Of a stretch of 64,000 nucleotides of DNA, positions 23,598-35,499 are shown one piece after another (the stretch's first letter is position 1; each line of letters begins with the position of its first letter). The position numbers and the translations under genes were made by a program. Source of the stretch: Cunninghamia lanceolata (Eukaryota; Streptophyta; Pinopsida; Cupressales; Cupressaceae); contig BSBN01000233.1 in assembly GCA_027924645.1 (NCBI GenBank), positions 3,552,501 through 3,616,500 on the forward strand, read 5' to 3'. The notes under the pieces are model-generated. The model had not been told where the DNA came from, searched no databases, and saw nothing but the letters and a program-made list of their open reading frames with translations.

Positions 23598-25965
23598 TGT
23601 TGGTGCTTGAATTCATTGTCAGTTAATTTAGCAATTTTCATGCAGGCACCATCCCAAAATATCAAAAGGTTCTAAGTTCTGGCACCCCTTCAGTGTTTTG
23701 CAGCATCTGCATTATCTTTCTTGAGGAGGGGTCTTCATGTTTTCTCCATCGGTATGTGTTCGTTTTTGTGTCTTCGACATTTTGATGGAGTATTATTTTG
23801 ATGCTTGAACCATCGTTTTGAACCATCGCGTTGAACCCTTTTGGTTCAAGGTTCAACGGTTCATGGGCTTAGGCTCCATCTTTTCCCGTCAATGAATTCT
23901 TTGTTCATCTGTGTTATCGGCGTTGAACTTCTCAGTTGAACTTCTCTTTTGAACCATCGGGTTGAACTAGTTCGGGGTTCAATGGTTCAAAGCCTTATGA
24001 TTTTGGTCTTATTGGCATAATGTTCATCATCAGGTGGATGGTGGAGTGTTGGCCCGATGGTTTGCCTTTGGCCGATGGAAGGTTAGCGGTTTGCAAGGTT
24101 GGTTTCGGTGTGACATGGACTATCAGGCTAACCATTGGAGGGTTCACCGATATACAATGTTTGGCTGATGGATGTCTATCGGCGAGAGTTGTATTGTCGG
24201 CATGAGTGTTTTGAGTTATGCCAACGACGGGAGGTTTGGCTGATGAGGAGTTGTCAGTTTGTGTCTGGCCGATGGAGGAGCAGAGTGTAACTCGTTGGTG
24301 CATCGGTGAGACTATTGTGATCGGTTGGGGAGATTTTGGTTGCTCCGACGGTGTAAGTCACACCAACGGTGGTGGTCTTCGGTGTGACTTGTGTTGTCGG
24401 CAAAGCAAATTTTTGGGCCGCCGATGTAAGGAGTTTGCCCAATGGGGAATGCCATCGGAGTAAGATTGCATATCGGGCTAGCAGTTGGAGGGTTCGCCGA
24501 TGGGTCTTCTCTGGCCGATGTGGAAGTCAGAGGCTTGCGGAGGTGTCGTCGGTGAGACAATTGAGATCGGCGAGAGGTTTTTGAGGCAAGCCGATGGTGT
24601 AGATTTGGCCGATGGGTTTTTGGCGAAGGGTTGTGTGTCGAGCGCGGCAAAACGCTCGACATCTATTATGCATGCAGCTATGTTTATAAAGTGCTAGTGT
24701 GGTCTCGGCACCGTGCATGTGGGATTATTCCCCTATGTAGTTTGAGCCTGCGAAGAGGGTGTTTTGGCAGGAAACTTCCATTTGAACGCAGCAATAGTTT
24801 TCTCGATGGTTGCGGGTTGTTGGGCCATCAATGGCGACTGTAGCAGGAGTATGGGCAATGGTACAAGCGATTAAACTAACTGATTGTGAATGAAGACTCC
24901 CAGATGGCGGCGCAAGGCTCGAGGCCTCCCTTGTCTGCTGCAATGATGGCTTCTGAGCACCATTCCTTTGAAGGATCTGTATCTGGCAGATTTTTGTAAA
25001 AGCCTTGTAATTAATTGTTGTGGTACACTTTTTGGCTGATATAAGCAGACTGTGTTACCATTTTTGATGTTGTTGAAAACTAGACATTTTGGCTCTGTAA
25101 TAAGATACAACTGGTTTTGGTTGCTCTGTGCAGCAAAACTTGTGAGTTTATGTATCTCCTATTGTATGTTTGTGCATGAATCCACTGATTTCATGGTCAA
25201 TTTTATATGAATAATGCTATGTTTGCATGTGTTATGCTGATTCTGTCTCCAGTTTTGCATGTATCTTTCTTCTGATTCCAGGCATTCAAGGAATGTCTGA
25301 AATTCTAGAACATAGAATTCTTGTGTTGAATGTTTAATCTTTTAACTTCTGCTCAAGGGGTAGATTAAACTATTTTCAGATTGAATATTGGGAAGGGTAT
25401 ACTACAATAGGGATGCCATAAGTATAGACAACTTAACACTCTGTATTGGGAGATATCTGTAAGGCAGATATCATGTATATCCCCCTGAAATCTAGTTTTA
25501 GTTGTTCATGCTGATCATTCACAGGTGTATGTCTACCAACTCCAAGCCCTGGATAGGCACCAATCTAGCCTTGTGTTGAGGTTATATACCATGTCCAGCT
25601 TTGCATCCAAAAATCAAATCAAACCATTTCATCCTTCCACCTGTTAGTTGTAGGAGTAGGATTAGGATCCCTGCATGCTCTCATACCCAACCAGACATCA
25701 TGTCCAAGAATGTTGCAAACCTTGTGATTTGTTACACAAATCTTGGTCCATACATGAGAGTATTCTGCTTGTTGCTGTCAAGTTAAATCCTTCTGTCATT
25801 GAGCTAGTCAAGGTTATACTTTTATCAAATAGGGACACCCCCTTGGTGCGGCAGAACCAGAAGTGAAGGGGAGGAGCTCACGCAACCTCCTGTATTCAGT
25901 TGGCTGAATTTGCTTGTGCATTAGAAGTGGCAAACCCTAATGCTGATTCAGAAGAAAAAGCAACA
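23598..25965 (+). repeat. gag-only element 3' LTR
   Basis: Starts TGTTGGTGCTTGAATTC and ends GAAAAAGCAACA; colinear with 19104-21472. It carries the same hairpin and TATA box. Confidence 0.93.
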
Positions 25966-26169
25966 GTAAGGATGCCACATTTGCACACATTAAACTCATG
26001 AGAAGGAGCAGAGGAGAGATGGTGGAGTGCAACCCCAGATTCCCCCAACTCACCCACATCTCTGAGCATTTCCGATCATATGGCTGGGCACCGGAGGTTG
26101 GACCCCAAGTAGGGCCTAACCCTAGCTTTGTGATTTTTTGATTTTGTCACATTTTTTGGGTTTGAGAAT

Positions 26170-26660
26170 TGGGAATTGGCATTATGGCGCTATCACAACA
26201 TCGCGCAGCACCAAAAATAAGCAGATTAGCGCAATCCTTTGGATTGGCGATATCCATTTGGGTATAATAGAGGTGGATTGGCACCAAATGTTTGACATAT
26301 TGGTGCTATCCTCCGCATTAGCACAATGTGCGTAGGGTTAAGGAGTCTAGTGTTTTGGCACCAATTAGGGATTAGGGTAGCACTATGTTCTAGACTAGCA
26401 CTATGTTCGATAGTGGCGCTACATTTAAGATTAGCGCCATGTGGAGGAATAGCCATATTGCATATAGGCGCTATTGGGAAGAGTGGTACCATTATGTATA
26501 TTGACACCAAATGGAAGGGTGGTACCATTTGTGAAAATGGCACAAAGAGGTTGCGTAGTTATGCTATATTTTGAATTAGCGCCATTGGAAAATGTGGTAG
26601 CGCCATTGTTAAAAATGGTGCAAAATATGGTCTGTTGTGGTGCCAAAATGTTTTTGGCTT
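26170..26660. repeat. non-coding block of GGCGCTA / TAGCGC motif repeats
   Basis: The motifs GGCGCTA, TAGCGC and GGTGCTA, and their degenerate forms, recur every 20-45 bp over about 500 bp. The same kind of motif is found in the leader on the other side of the coding region (about 40020 and 41460-42140), so both untranslated parts of the Tat element carry it. The motif core TAGCGCTA is self-complementary. Confidence 0.55.
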
Positions 26661-26739
26661 TCAACATTAGAAGAAAGGGTTTGATTCAGAAAAAGATAGG
26701 TAATTTTTTACCAGAAAATTGTGAATGCAAGATACGAGG

Positions 26740-29040
26740 TCATTTATAGTGTCCTCGTGGGAGCGACGCATGCCATCTGTGATGGGACTATTTGATCAGT
26801 TTGATGATGCCACCCGGGCCCGACTGGTGAGGTTAGGGCTCTTAACACTTGCGTCAATGCCAGTGTTACGAGCTCATAGAGCTTTAATTACCGCAGTTGT
26901 AGTGCAGTATTGGCTAGAGACTTGTACATTTTTGCTTCCTACTGGCGAGATTACTCACTCTTGAGGATGTTTATCACATCCTCAAGCTACCTAGTCATGG
27001 CCGGCGAGTGACATACGACACGAGGAGGGGATGGAGGGCCCTAATCAGATTGTTTGGCCATGATCACATGGCTTTGTTAGTAGACGACAGGGAGATGAGC
27101 TATGAGGGGACACTAGCGGCGAGTGCAGACCACTTTGCCTTATTCCTATGCATAATGATTGGTGGCGTAGTGATGCTTGATAGGAGGGGCAGGGGATTTC
27201 TAGTTGGATGAGGAGAGATGATTGAGGGGATGGTTAGACATCAGACCATGTATGCCTGGGGACCGGTGATGTTGGCATAGCTCTATCATGAGATGCATAC
27301 AGTTGTCTATCATTATGATTTAGCTTTATCAGCCAGGGTTACTTTGCTGCATGTGTGGATCTGGGAGCATATTGCAGTCACTCGGCTGAGATGTGGGTAC
27401 TATCACTGTCTGTTTGAGGCCTTTGTGTTTCTGTATCGAGATGCTGAGTACACGTATACTGGGCAGGTTCATTATTGGCGATGGGTGTTGGATGATGTCA
27501 TTCAGGTTACCTGGCGACCCTATATCAGAGTAGAGTTGTGGCCAGATGATGATGTGCACATACCTTTTTGCTTTCTAGTAGCACTACTTGATAGGTCGAG
27601 GAGACCATATGATCGATCTACCGTTGTGAGTTATGCGACAGTTCGGGTTATGACAAGATGCCCCATAGCAGATGGTAATTTTTGCACGGACCCATTGAGA
27701 TGTCTGTTATTGGCTTGTAGCCATACAACTGTGGGTTGCCCTAGAGGATTTTGTAGCTTTGCAACCATTGCGGTGGGATTGGCAGAGTATTGTCAGGGAT
27801 GCAAGCACTACTCCTGCATATGAGACATGGTGGTAGATGTGACGACTGACTCAGTTCACCGACCTGGCAGATGATGTAGTCCCTGTGGAGGAGGCAGCGA
27901 GGTCAGGGGATGAGGAGTCTGAGGAGGATGGGGATGATGATTCCAATGGAGATGATTTCCTAGAGGAGGGTGAGAAGATTATTGCTGACTACCTCATGGA
28001 GGTTGGAGGGGATGGGGAGGAGAGGGAGATTGGTAGGGATGGGCAGCTGATGGATGTGCTAGCAGCAACAGTAGCTGGACAGGTTGGACTTAGGGGAGAG
28101 GGGCAGGCGGGTGGTGGTTCACAGGTGCCCTAGCAATAGGTGCGACAGCAGGTACCTGTATAATAGGTACCTATTGAGTAGGTACCTGTATAATAGGTAC
28201 CTATTGAGCAGGTCTAGATCGGGGTGGTGCAAAGGCAGGGAGGACCTTGACAGTGTGGGGGACTGCTGAGGGTAGGTAGGGGTGTTCTACCCCGACCACA
28301 AGTATCGTAGCAGTAGCAAGCTGTTGCAGTAGGATAGCAGGCAGAGGTGAGCACCTCAGGGGTAGGTGGAGAGTTAGGGCTTCGAGGGTCCACATCTCGT
28401 CGGTGGCCTCAGAGTGGAGAGGAGGAGGAGGTTGAGACTCTGCGGGCACAGGTAGCCAGCCTGTAGGAGGCTTTAGAGAGTCGTGAGGCAGAGTTAGTGC
28501 AATTGTGGGGGACAATTACATTATTAGATGGGACAAATGGATAGGTGGCTGCCTTGCAGGCACAGTTAGCCCAGGCTCAGGGTGATATAGTGGTTTTGAC
28601 CAGAGAGTGGGATGTGGCACTTGCGAGGGCACAACAGGCAGAGGCTACGGTGGGTAGTTTACATGCTTCAGGTGCTAGTATGGCCCCAATTTTGACACTG
28701 ATGTAGACACAATTGTCTCAAGTACAGGGATAGTTGTTGGAGGCTAGGGGACAAATGGATTATTATTGAGCCCTTTATCATGCGACAGTGCCCATAGAGC
28801 AGCATGAGCCGAGCTATAGTCAGGTCAGTGGATCTAGGGCGTCTAGGTCACACAGATCTAGATCAGTTCAGTCTATTCAGCAGGCGATGGGTCCCCCATC
28901 ACATGTGCGCCAACAAGCTAACCAGGTATAGGTTCAGTCGTAGCCATAGCCACCACCAGGACCAAGATCCCCCACTGTGTCAGAGAGAGGGTCCTTTATA
29001 TGACAGTTGTATCATTTTGGCCCTTAGAGGCATTGTATCA
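26740..29040 (+). pseudogene. antisense plant mobile domain (PMD) ORF of the Tat element
   Basis: The N-terminal part matches the plant mobile domain (aminotransferase-like PMD, PF10536): CTFLLPTGEIT, then after a one-base shift near 26952 LEDVYHILKLPSHGRRV, later VTLLHVWIWEHIAVTRL (about 27325-27385). A stop at about 27280 and others interrupt it. From 27880 the C-terminus is acidic, then Gln-rich and coiled-coil-like (VETLRAQVASL, ALESREAELVQL), with many TAG codons where Gln is expected and a duplicated 32-bp unit (28141-28205). It lies between integrase and the 3' LTR and reads opposite to gag-pol, the position of antisense extra ORFs in Tat-lineage elements. PMD proteins also exist as host genes (MAIN/MAIL family); function here is unknown. 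Confidence 0.7.
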
Positions 29041-31680
29041 TGACATGTTATTATATATTTTTTGATGTATATATATGAGTGGTGTATATTTTTTTCGATG
29101 ATGATATATGATATGATGTTGTTTGATGACCTACTTGTTTATTTATTATGATGATGCTTATGTTTGATGGATGCAATATACTTTTTGGATTATATGCTAT
29201 GGATGTGTTGTGTTTATGCAATGCATTATGTTGATGTTATGGATGTACCTATTGATGTAATATGATAGATGTAATAATGGTTTACTTATTTTGATATGTG
29301 CATGTTTGTGATCTATGGACTAAAATGTATAATGCAAATAAATGTTTAGATTAATAAACATTTATTATGGATGTAAAATGTAATGCAATGGAAATGTATG
29401 TTTATCTTAACAAACACATGTTATGTATGGAAATATGGATATACAACTAGATGATTACAAAATGCAGGTAAATGATTATGATTGTGATTATGCAATGTAA
29501 CTAAATGATTATGATGTGCAAATTAAAGGATTCTAAAATGCACCTATATGTTTACAAACTAAATGATTATGATGTGCAAATGAAAGGATTCTAAAATGCA
29601 CCTATATGTAATGCAAACTAAATGATTATAATATGCAAATTAAAGGATTCTAAAATGCACCTATATGTAATGCAAACTAAATGATTATAATATGCAAATT
29701 AAAGGATTCTAAAATGCACCTAACTAAAAAATGCACCTAATGAAGCACAAATTAAATGATATGTAAACTAGATGATATGTGGGATTGAAACTAAGTGATT
29801 TAAGAGATGCAAATTAGGTGATATGTGAGATGCAAACTAGGTGATATGTGAGATGATTAAGTCTTGATACACATGATGTTCTTTGTTGGACCTTGGGTGG
29901 TGGGGCTGTGTGATAGGGGAATAGGTGGGGAGAGGATAAGGGTGAATGGATAGGGTATGGATATGATTGGCTATGGCTAGATTAGGGGGGTGGGATGGTT
30001 AATGAGGGAGTTGCTAGGTCATGAAACACCACCTCATTGAGGGGGGATTTACTTTGGCTCAGGATGTGTTGAGTGAGAATAAGTTGGAGGAGTGGGATTA
30101 GTGAGGGGATTTGGAAGGGGGGGGGATAGGCTAGGTGATTATGAAGTCTAGGCCTAGATGGTATAGTTGAATAAATGATTAGTAGGATGATTTGAGCTAG
30201 TAATAGTAGTTGCATAACATTAATTGAGAGCATTTCTTAGTTTATTATAGCAATGTAGGATACAGTTCACAAAGGTATGAGATGACCTAGGTGATGATAT
30301 ATATCCCACGATTGCATGGACTAGACCCGCAAATAATAGGTTGATTTCATGCATGCCCAAGGTACTATAACCTTGCCTAGCCTAGGAAGGGGACTCATAG
30401 CGATGAGTGCTAATAGTACATATAAGGTATTGATGCCTGTATATGCAAATGAGGCACATCATGCTAGAACCGACCCAGGCTTCAAGATATGAATACTATT
30501 CTTGGAGTAATGAAACCAACCCACAAGCACAGCATACAGAAACAATGACTGTGTCTACTCCAGGTGTTGTCCGCCACTTACCATGATATAATGAGATCAA
30601 GGTAGCTTTGGAAATGACCTAGAGTGAGACAAAAAGATAACAATTAATAATCAAAAAGACCACGAAAAAGATACAAATAGCCTTTGTGTGCTCTTGCCAA
30701 GATACATGTTGATAGGATGACAGATTCTTGTCCATTGTAGGAATGATATATCCTAGGACGTGAATTGGTTAGATCTAGTTGGATAATTTTTGAAAGGTGG
30801 GCAAAATGATAGTCAGGCCATGTGTGGGATTATAGTTGGTATGTTGATTGATGATTTTTGCGTTAGGAACTATGCTTCAGGCGTATACTTAGCGTGTGTA
30901 TCATTTATTGGGTCCAGCAAGCTCAGTGAATGGGGACCATCCAAATGGGTTGGATGGGTGCATCTTATGTACCTGAGTACTAGATACATCCTTCGTATTC
31001 TAGACTACCTACATACCTTATGTCCACGAGATCAAGGTACTTTCAAGATGCAGGTGAGATGAATATGTAGTTTTGGTATGACTTGGTGATGTGGGAATGG
31101 TTTAGGATGGGTGTGATGCTGAGAGTCGATGGATGTTGATGATCGCGAGTTGCAGCAAGATCGATGTATGGGGGTGATTTGCAGTGAATTGTTAGGAAGG
31201 ATTTTTTTGGATTTTGGTGATTTTCTATTGTTTTTGGATTTTGTGATGATTTTTTTTGTTGCTTTTTGATTTTTTGATTTTTCTGTTATTTTTTTATTTT
31301 TTTTATTTTTCTGTTGTTTTTGGATTTTTGGATTTTTCTGTTGTTTTGGATTTTTTTATTTATCTATATAGAAGGAAGCTTAAAAAGATCCTCTTTCCAT
31401 GAGTTAGCCTTGGGTGGGATATTGCAGGGTGGGCGATAGGATTTGATGTTTTAGAATTCCAAGCCATGGGATATGTGTGATATGGAGTGTTGTAATGGAG
31501 AGAGGACTTATTACATGGTAGAACCGGCCACTACACATGGTGTCTGAAATAGGTTTTCACCATAGTACCAATCCAAGGCATCACCGAAATGATTTTCACC
31601 ATTGGAAGTCTTTATTGCACTCGGGTTTTTCTTGATTTTTTTTATTTTTCTAGTTTTTTAATTTTTTGATTGGGGTACTC
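29041..31680. other. AT-rich non-coding 3' region of the Tat element
   Basis: No gene is recognised. From 29500 to 29745 a 58-62-bp unit is repeated about four times (AAAGGATTCTAAAATGCACC in each). 31200-31370 is a T-rich stretch with repeated GATTTTTCTGTT phrases. A 90-codon ORF at 30790-31062 has no domain. Confidence 0.6.
29500..29745. repeat. ~60-bp tandem repeat
   Basis: About four copies of a unit containing AAATGATTAT(A/G)AT(A/G)TGCAA and AAAGGATTCTAAAATGCACC, with the last copy partial. Confidence 0.8.
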
Positions 31681-31689
31681 GATGGGTTA

Positions 31690-32760
31690 TGCATAGAATT
31701 TATTCAGGTGTAGAATGTTCATAGGCTCATCCAGAGGGTGCCCCTCAAGTGTTACAAGCTGGTATGCTCCTGATCCATAGCTGGCTATGATGACATAAGG
31801 CCCTAGCCAATTGGGTTCAAACTTTCCTTTCTTAGGGTGCTCCTACAAGTTTTTCTAGTTTTCCATAAGTACAAGGTCACCTACTTCAAATTTTTAGTTT
31901 CTGATTCTCTTGTGATAGCTTCTCTTGAGGCGATTTTGATAGGCCTGCAGGTGGTTCAATGCATCCAGACATTTCTCATCTAGTAATTCTAGCTAATGTA
32001 ACCTTGCAACTCGGTATTCCTCATCATTGATTATGTTTTACAGGGATACTCTTAGGGATGGGAGCTAGACCTCAATAGGTAAAATGGATTTGGATCCAAA
32101 TACAAGGGAATATGGAGTGGCTCCTGTGGGGCTGCGGATGCTTGTACAATAGGCCCATAGGGTGGGGTTGAGCTGAAGGTGCCAATCATGGCTAGCTTCA
32201 TTAACCATCCTCTTTAGAATGCAGAGGATGGTTTTATTTGAAGCTTCTACTTGACTGTTTCCTTGAGGGTAATATGGAGTGGAAAAATGGTGTTGGATTT
32301 AGAATTTTTCACACAAAGTGTGAACTTCCTAGTTCTAGAATGGCTTTCCATTGTCGGTGATGATGGAATGAGGGATACCATAACAACAGATGATATAATG
32401 GAGGATGAACTTGGATATCTGGGTTCCAATGGTGAAGGTGAGTGGTATTGCTTCCACCCACTTAGTGAAGTATTCGGTAGCTATGATGATGAACTTATGG
32501 CCATTGGATGATGGTGGATGTATTTTTCCTACAAGGTCGAATCCCCATTGTGAAAAATGCCATGGCATCATGATTGGTTGCAATTCTTATGCTGGTGCGT
32601 GAATGAGATCTCCATGCTGTTGACATGGTAGGCATTTTTTTATAAACCGGTAGGCATCTCATTCCATGGTTGGCCAATAGTATCTGGTCCTCAGGATCTT
32701 TTTAGCAAGAGTGGGTCCACTTGAATGTGCCCCACAGATGCCTACATGTACCTCTTACAA
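31690..32760 (-). pseudogene. Tat element integrase, broken
   Basis: Reads on the minus strand. The catalytic core shows FSQWGFDLVGKI, HKFIIIATEYFTKWVEA and IITDNGKPF (two Asp of the D,D-35-E core). After a TAG comes YYPQGNSQVEASNKTI (the Glu) near 32220-32260. It is followed by a C-terminal region with KFEVGDLVL and KGKFEPNWLGPYVI, typical of gypsy integrase ends. The frame differs by one from the upstream RT/RNase H frame, so a frameshift lies between 32590 and 32830. The zinc-binding N-terminus is poorly preserved. It would join the cDNA to the genome; now inactive. Confidence 0.85.
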
Positions 32761-32834
32761 GGCCACTTTAGCTTCCCTAGAGTCTAAACATCATAAAAGC
32801 ATGCCATCAAGACTCTTTTTGTATAGGGTATCTC

Positions 32835-33560
32835 CTACAAGGGTGAAGCGAGAGGCTCGGCGGATGAAAGATTTTCGTTGTGAGGTGGATAGGTTATGAG
32901 GGATGATGTTATCATGGAGATATAGATAGGTTTCTTGATAGCTTTGCACACTAGCTCTGATTGGGGAACATCATATGCTGGAATAGGGTATTTTTCTATC
33001 AAGAATTTGCACTTCTTGTTGTCTTTCTTCATGTCAACTAGGGATCCAATGGTGGCCATGCCATCTATATCTTTGTTGTTTAGCCTTGGGATTTGTTCAA
33101 AGTGGATGTCATCAAAATAGTCTTTAAAGTCATCAACCATCTTTTTATAAGGCAAGAGTTTATCATCCTTGGTCTTGTACTCATTATTTACCTATTGGAT
33201 GACCAGTTGAGAGTCTCCATACACTGTCAGCTTCTCAATTCTCCATTTGATTGCCATTCAGAGACCTAGGATAAGGGCCTCATATTCTGCCATGTTGTTG
33301 GTACATGGGAATGTAATTTTGACTGATTTGGGGATGGTGTCACCCTGAGGGGTAACAAACAAGATGCCTACCCCCGAGGCTCTATGTGTGTATGACCCAT
33401 CGAAGTACATTTTCTATGTTTCTGTTGTTGGTGTTATTGTCAAGATGGCTTCATTAGGGAACTCTTCCAGTGTAGGATATTCTGCAGGAATGGGTGCTTC
33501 AACCAGCTGATCAGCGATAACCTATCCTTTGATGGATTTTCACTTAGTATATTCAATGTC
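32835..33560 (-). pseudogene. Tat element second (archaeal-type) RNase H and linker
   Basis: On the minus strand MYFDGSYTHRASGVGIL (Asp codon at 33399-33401) is followed by NNMAEYEALILGL, YGDSQLVIQ and a DDKLLPYKKMV segment. This is the second RNase H domain that marks the Tat lineage, downstream of the normal one. TAG and TGG-derived stops interrupt it. It is in the same frame as RT (34059-34940). Confidence 0.85.
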
Positions 33561-34940
33561 AAATTCAGTGAGGATCATGACCCATTTTTCCATTCTCCTA
33601 GTAAGAGCAGCTCTGTTTAGCAGATATTTTAGTTGATCGATCTCGGTGATGAGCTTAGTTTTGTGATTGAGCATGTAGTGTCTTAGTTTTTGTGAAGTAA
33701 AGACCAGGGCTAGACATGCTCATTCGATTGGTGTATAGTTTAGCTCATAGGAGATCCGGGTGTGGCTGATGTAATATATGGCTCTTTCCTTCCCTTGTTC
33801 ATCGTGTTGTGCTAATAAGGCTCCAATAGTTGTTTCTATTGCTAAGATGTATAATAGGAGGAGTTCTCCTTGCCTTGGCAGAGTTAGAATAGGGGGATTA
33901 GCTAGGTATTCTTTTAGCTGGTCGAAGGCAGCCTGACACTGAGTGTTCCAGACAAAAGTTGTGTCCTTTCTGAGTAGATGTTGGAATGGTTGACATTTAT
34001 TGGCAAGTTGAGCAATAAACCGACGAATGGACTGGAGTTTCCCTTGCAGACTTCTTAGCTATTTTAGGGTTTTCAGAGGAGGCATTTCAATGATGGCTTT
34101 AACTTTTGTGAGGTCTACCTCAATTCTCCTTCTAGAGATAATGTATCCCAAAAGTTTTCCAGAGGTGGCCCCAAAGACACATTTCTTTGGATTCAAGCGA
34201 ACATTGTATTGTTCCAGTTGGTCTAAGATCTTTGCTAATACATCAAGGTGTTCCTCTTGTGTCTTTGATTTTCCTAGCAAGTCATCCACATAGTCTTCCA
34301 TGATGTGGTGGAAAAGATCGTGGAAGATGACAGCCATGGCTCGTTGATATGTGGCTCTAGCATTCTTTAGGCCAAACGGCATTACCACCCAATAGTACAT
34401 CCCCCATGGACATATAAAGGTTGTCTTATGTTGATCCTCTTCTGCAATCCTGATTTGATTATACCTTGAAAAGCCATCCATTAGAGATAACATCTCATGT
34501 CCTGCCGTGAGATCCACTATCATGTTAATGTTTGGTAAAGGGAAGTCATCCTTCAGGTAGGCTTTGTTAAGATCTCAGAAGTTGGTGTAGGAACGGATTC
34601 AGCCATTAGGTTTGGCTACTAGTACTAGGTTGGAAACCCATTCGGGATAATCAATTGGTCAGATGAATCCGACGTCCAGTAGTTTCTTCAATTCTACTTT
34701 GACTAGGAGGGCCACCTGAGGGTTTATTTTTCTGAGCTTCTATTTGACTAGTTTTGCATCAGGGCATACTACAAGATGATGGATGACCAAAGCAGGATCA
34801 AGCCCTAGCATGTCTACATCAGTCCACACAAAATTGTGATTTCTATGTTTGAAGAAGGCTAAAAAGTTTTCTTGCTCTTGTGCACTGAGAGATTCTACCC
34901 TGAAGGTGATTTTTGGCTCTTCTTCCATCCCAAGATTCAT
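33561..34940 (-). pseudogene. Tat element reverse transcriptase and RNase H, broken
   Basis: The RT has FSRYNQIRIAEEDQHKTTF, YYWVVMPFGLKNARATYQ and the active site YVDDLL (YVDD at 34281-34292), then LRLNP-type and GKLLGYIIS motifs. The first RNase H follows (LAIETTIGALLAQHD, ALVFTSQKL, about 33690-33850). All match Tat/Athila-type pol. The frame is interrupted by several TAG stops and a stop after 34059. Upstream, WTDVDMLGLDP and IHHLVV (34770-34830) are the usual linker between protease and RT. Confidence 0.9.
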
Positions 34941-35499
34941 CTCCTGAGTTTGGCTCTACCAGGATGGGTGATTTGTCAGGGTATACCTTCTCTATCTCGA
35001 GAAGGCCCATGCTTCCATCTCCTGGCACCTCATGGAGGTTTTCACTAGGAGATACGTCCTTTATTTTTACTTTTTTGTGATCTGACACTGCCACGAAGTA
35101 GTTTTCACCATTATATCCATGTTTGATTTTTATATTTTTGTGATTGGAAGTAGGGGTTGTCTCCCTAAAATAGGCAGCCATATCGAGTTCCATGATGTAT
35201 CCTGCTCTATGATCTCCCAGGGGGAAGTGATCTCTTACCCCCATCATTTCAGCAATTGCTTCATCATTTGGTGCTATGTTGAAGACCGGAGGTCCCTGTT
35301 GGTCCCAGTCTATGAGGTCTGGGTATACAAGCGGTAAGTCATTGGATGATGAGGTTAGGGTGGTGACTGTGTATATGGTACATATGGATGATTCAAAGAA
35401 GTCGGTGAAGTCACTAAAAGAGTCTTGATGGCCCGTTTCATTGACATTATCAACTTCAAGGGAGACCGTAGCGACCTCAGCTAGGATACATTCATCGGT

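Larger units (their letters stand above)
19104..25965 (+). mobile_element. gag-only LTR retrotransposon with 2.37-kb LTRs (TR-GAG type)
   Basis: LTRs 19104-21472 and 23598-25965 flank a 2.1-kb internal region that holds a primer-binding site and a gag-like gene but no protease, RT, RNase H or integrase. It would depend on enzymes of another element. The flanking pentamers are CTAAG (19099-19103) and GTAAG (25966-25970), a duplication with one change. The LTRs differ by about ten positions in the first 190 bp (hand count), nearly all C/T or G/A. It is nested inside the 3' region of the Tat element and in the opposite orientation. Confidence 0.9.

Noticed and set aside
28084..28515. Separate genes on both strands after the PMD domain
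   Set aside because: The plus-strand text reads as one Gln-rich tail with TAG in place of CAG; the opposite-strand ORF is a shadow of the repeat.
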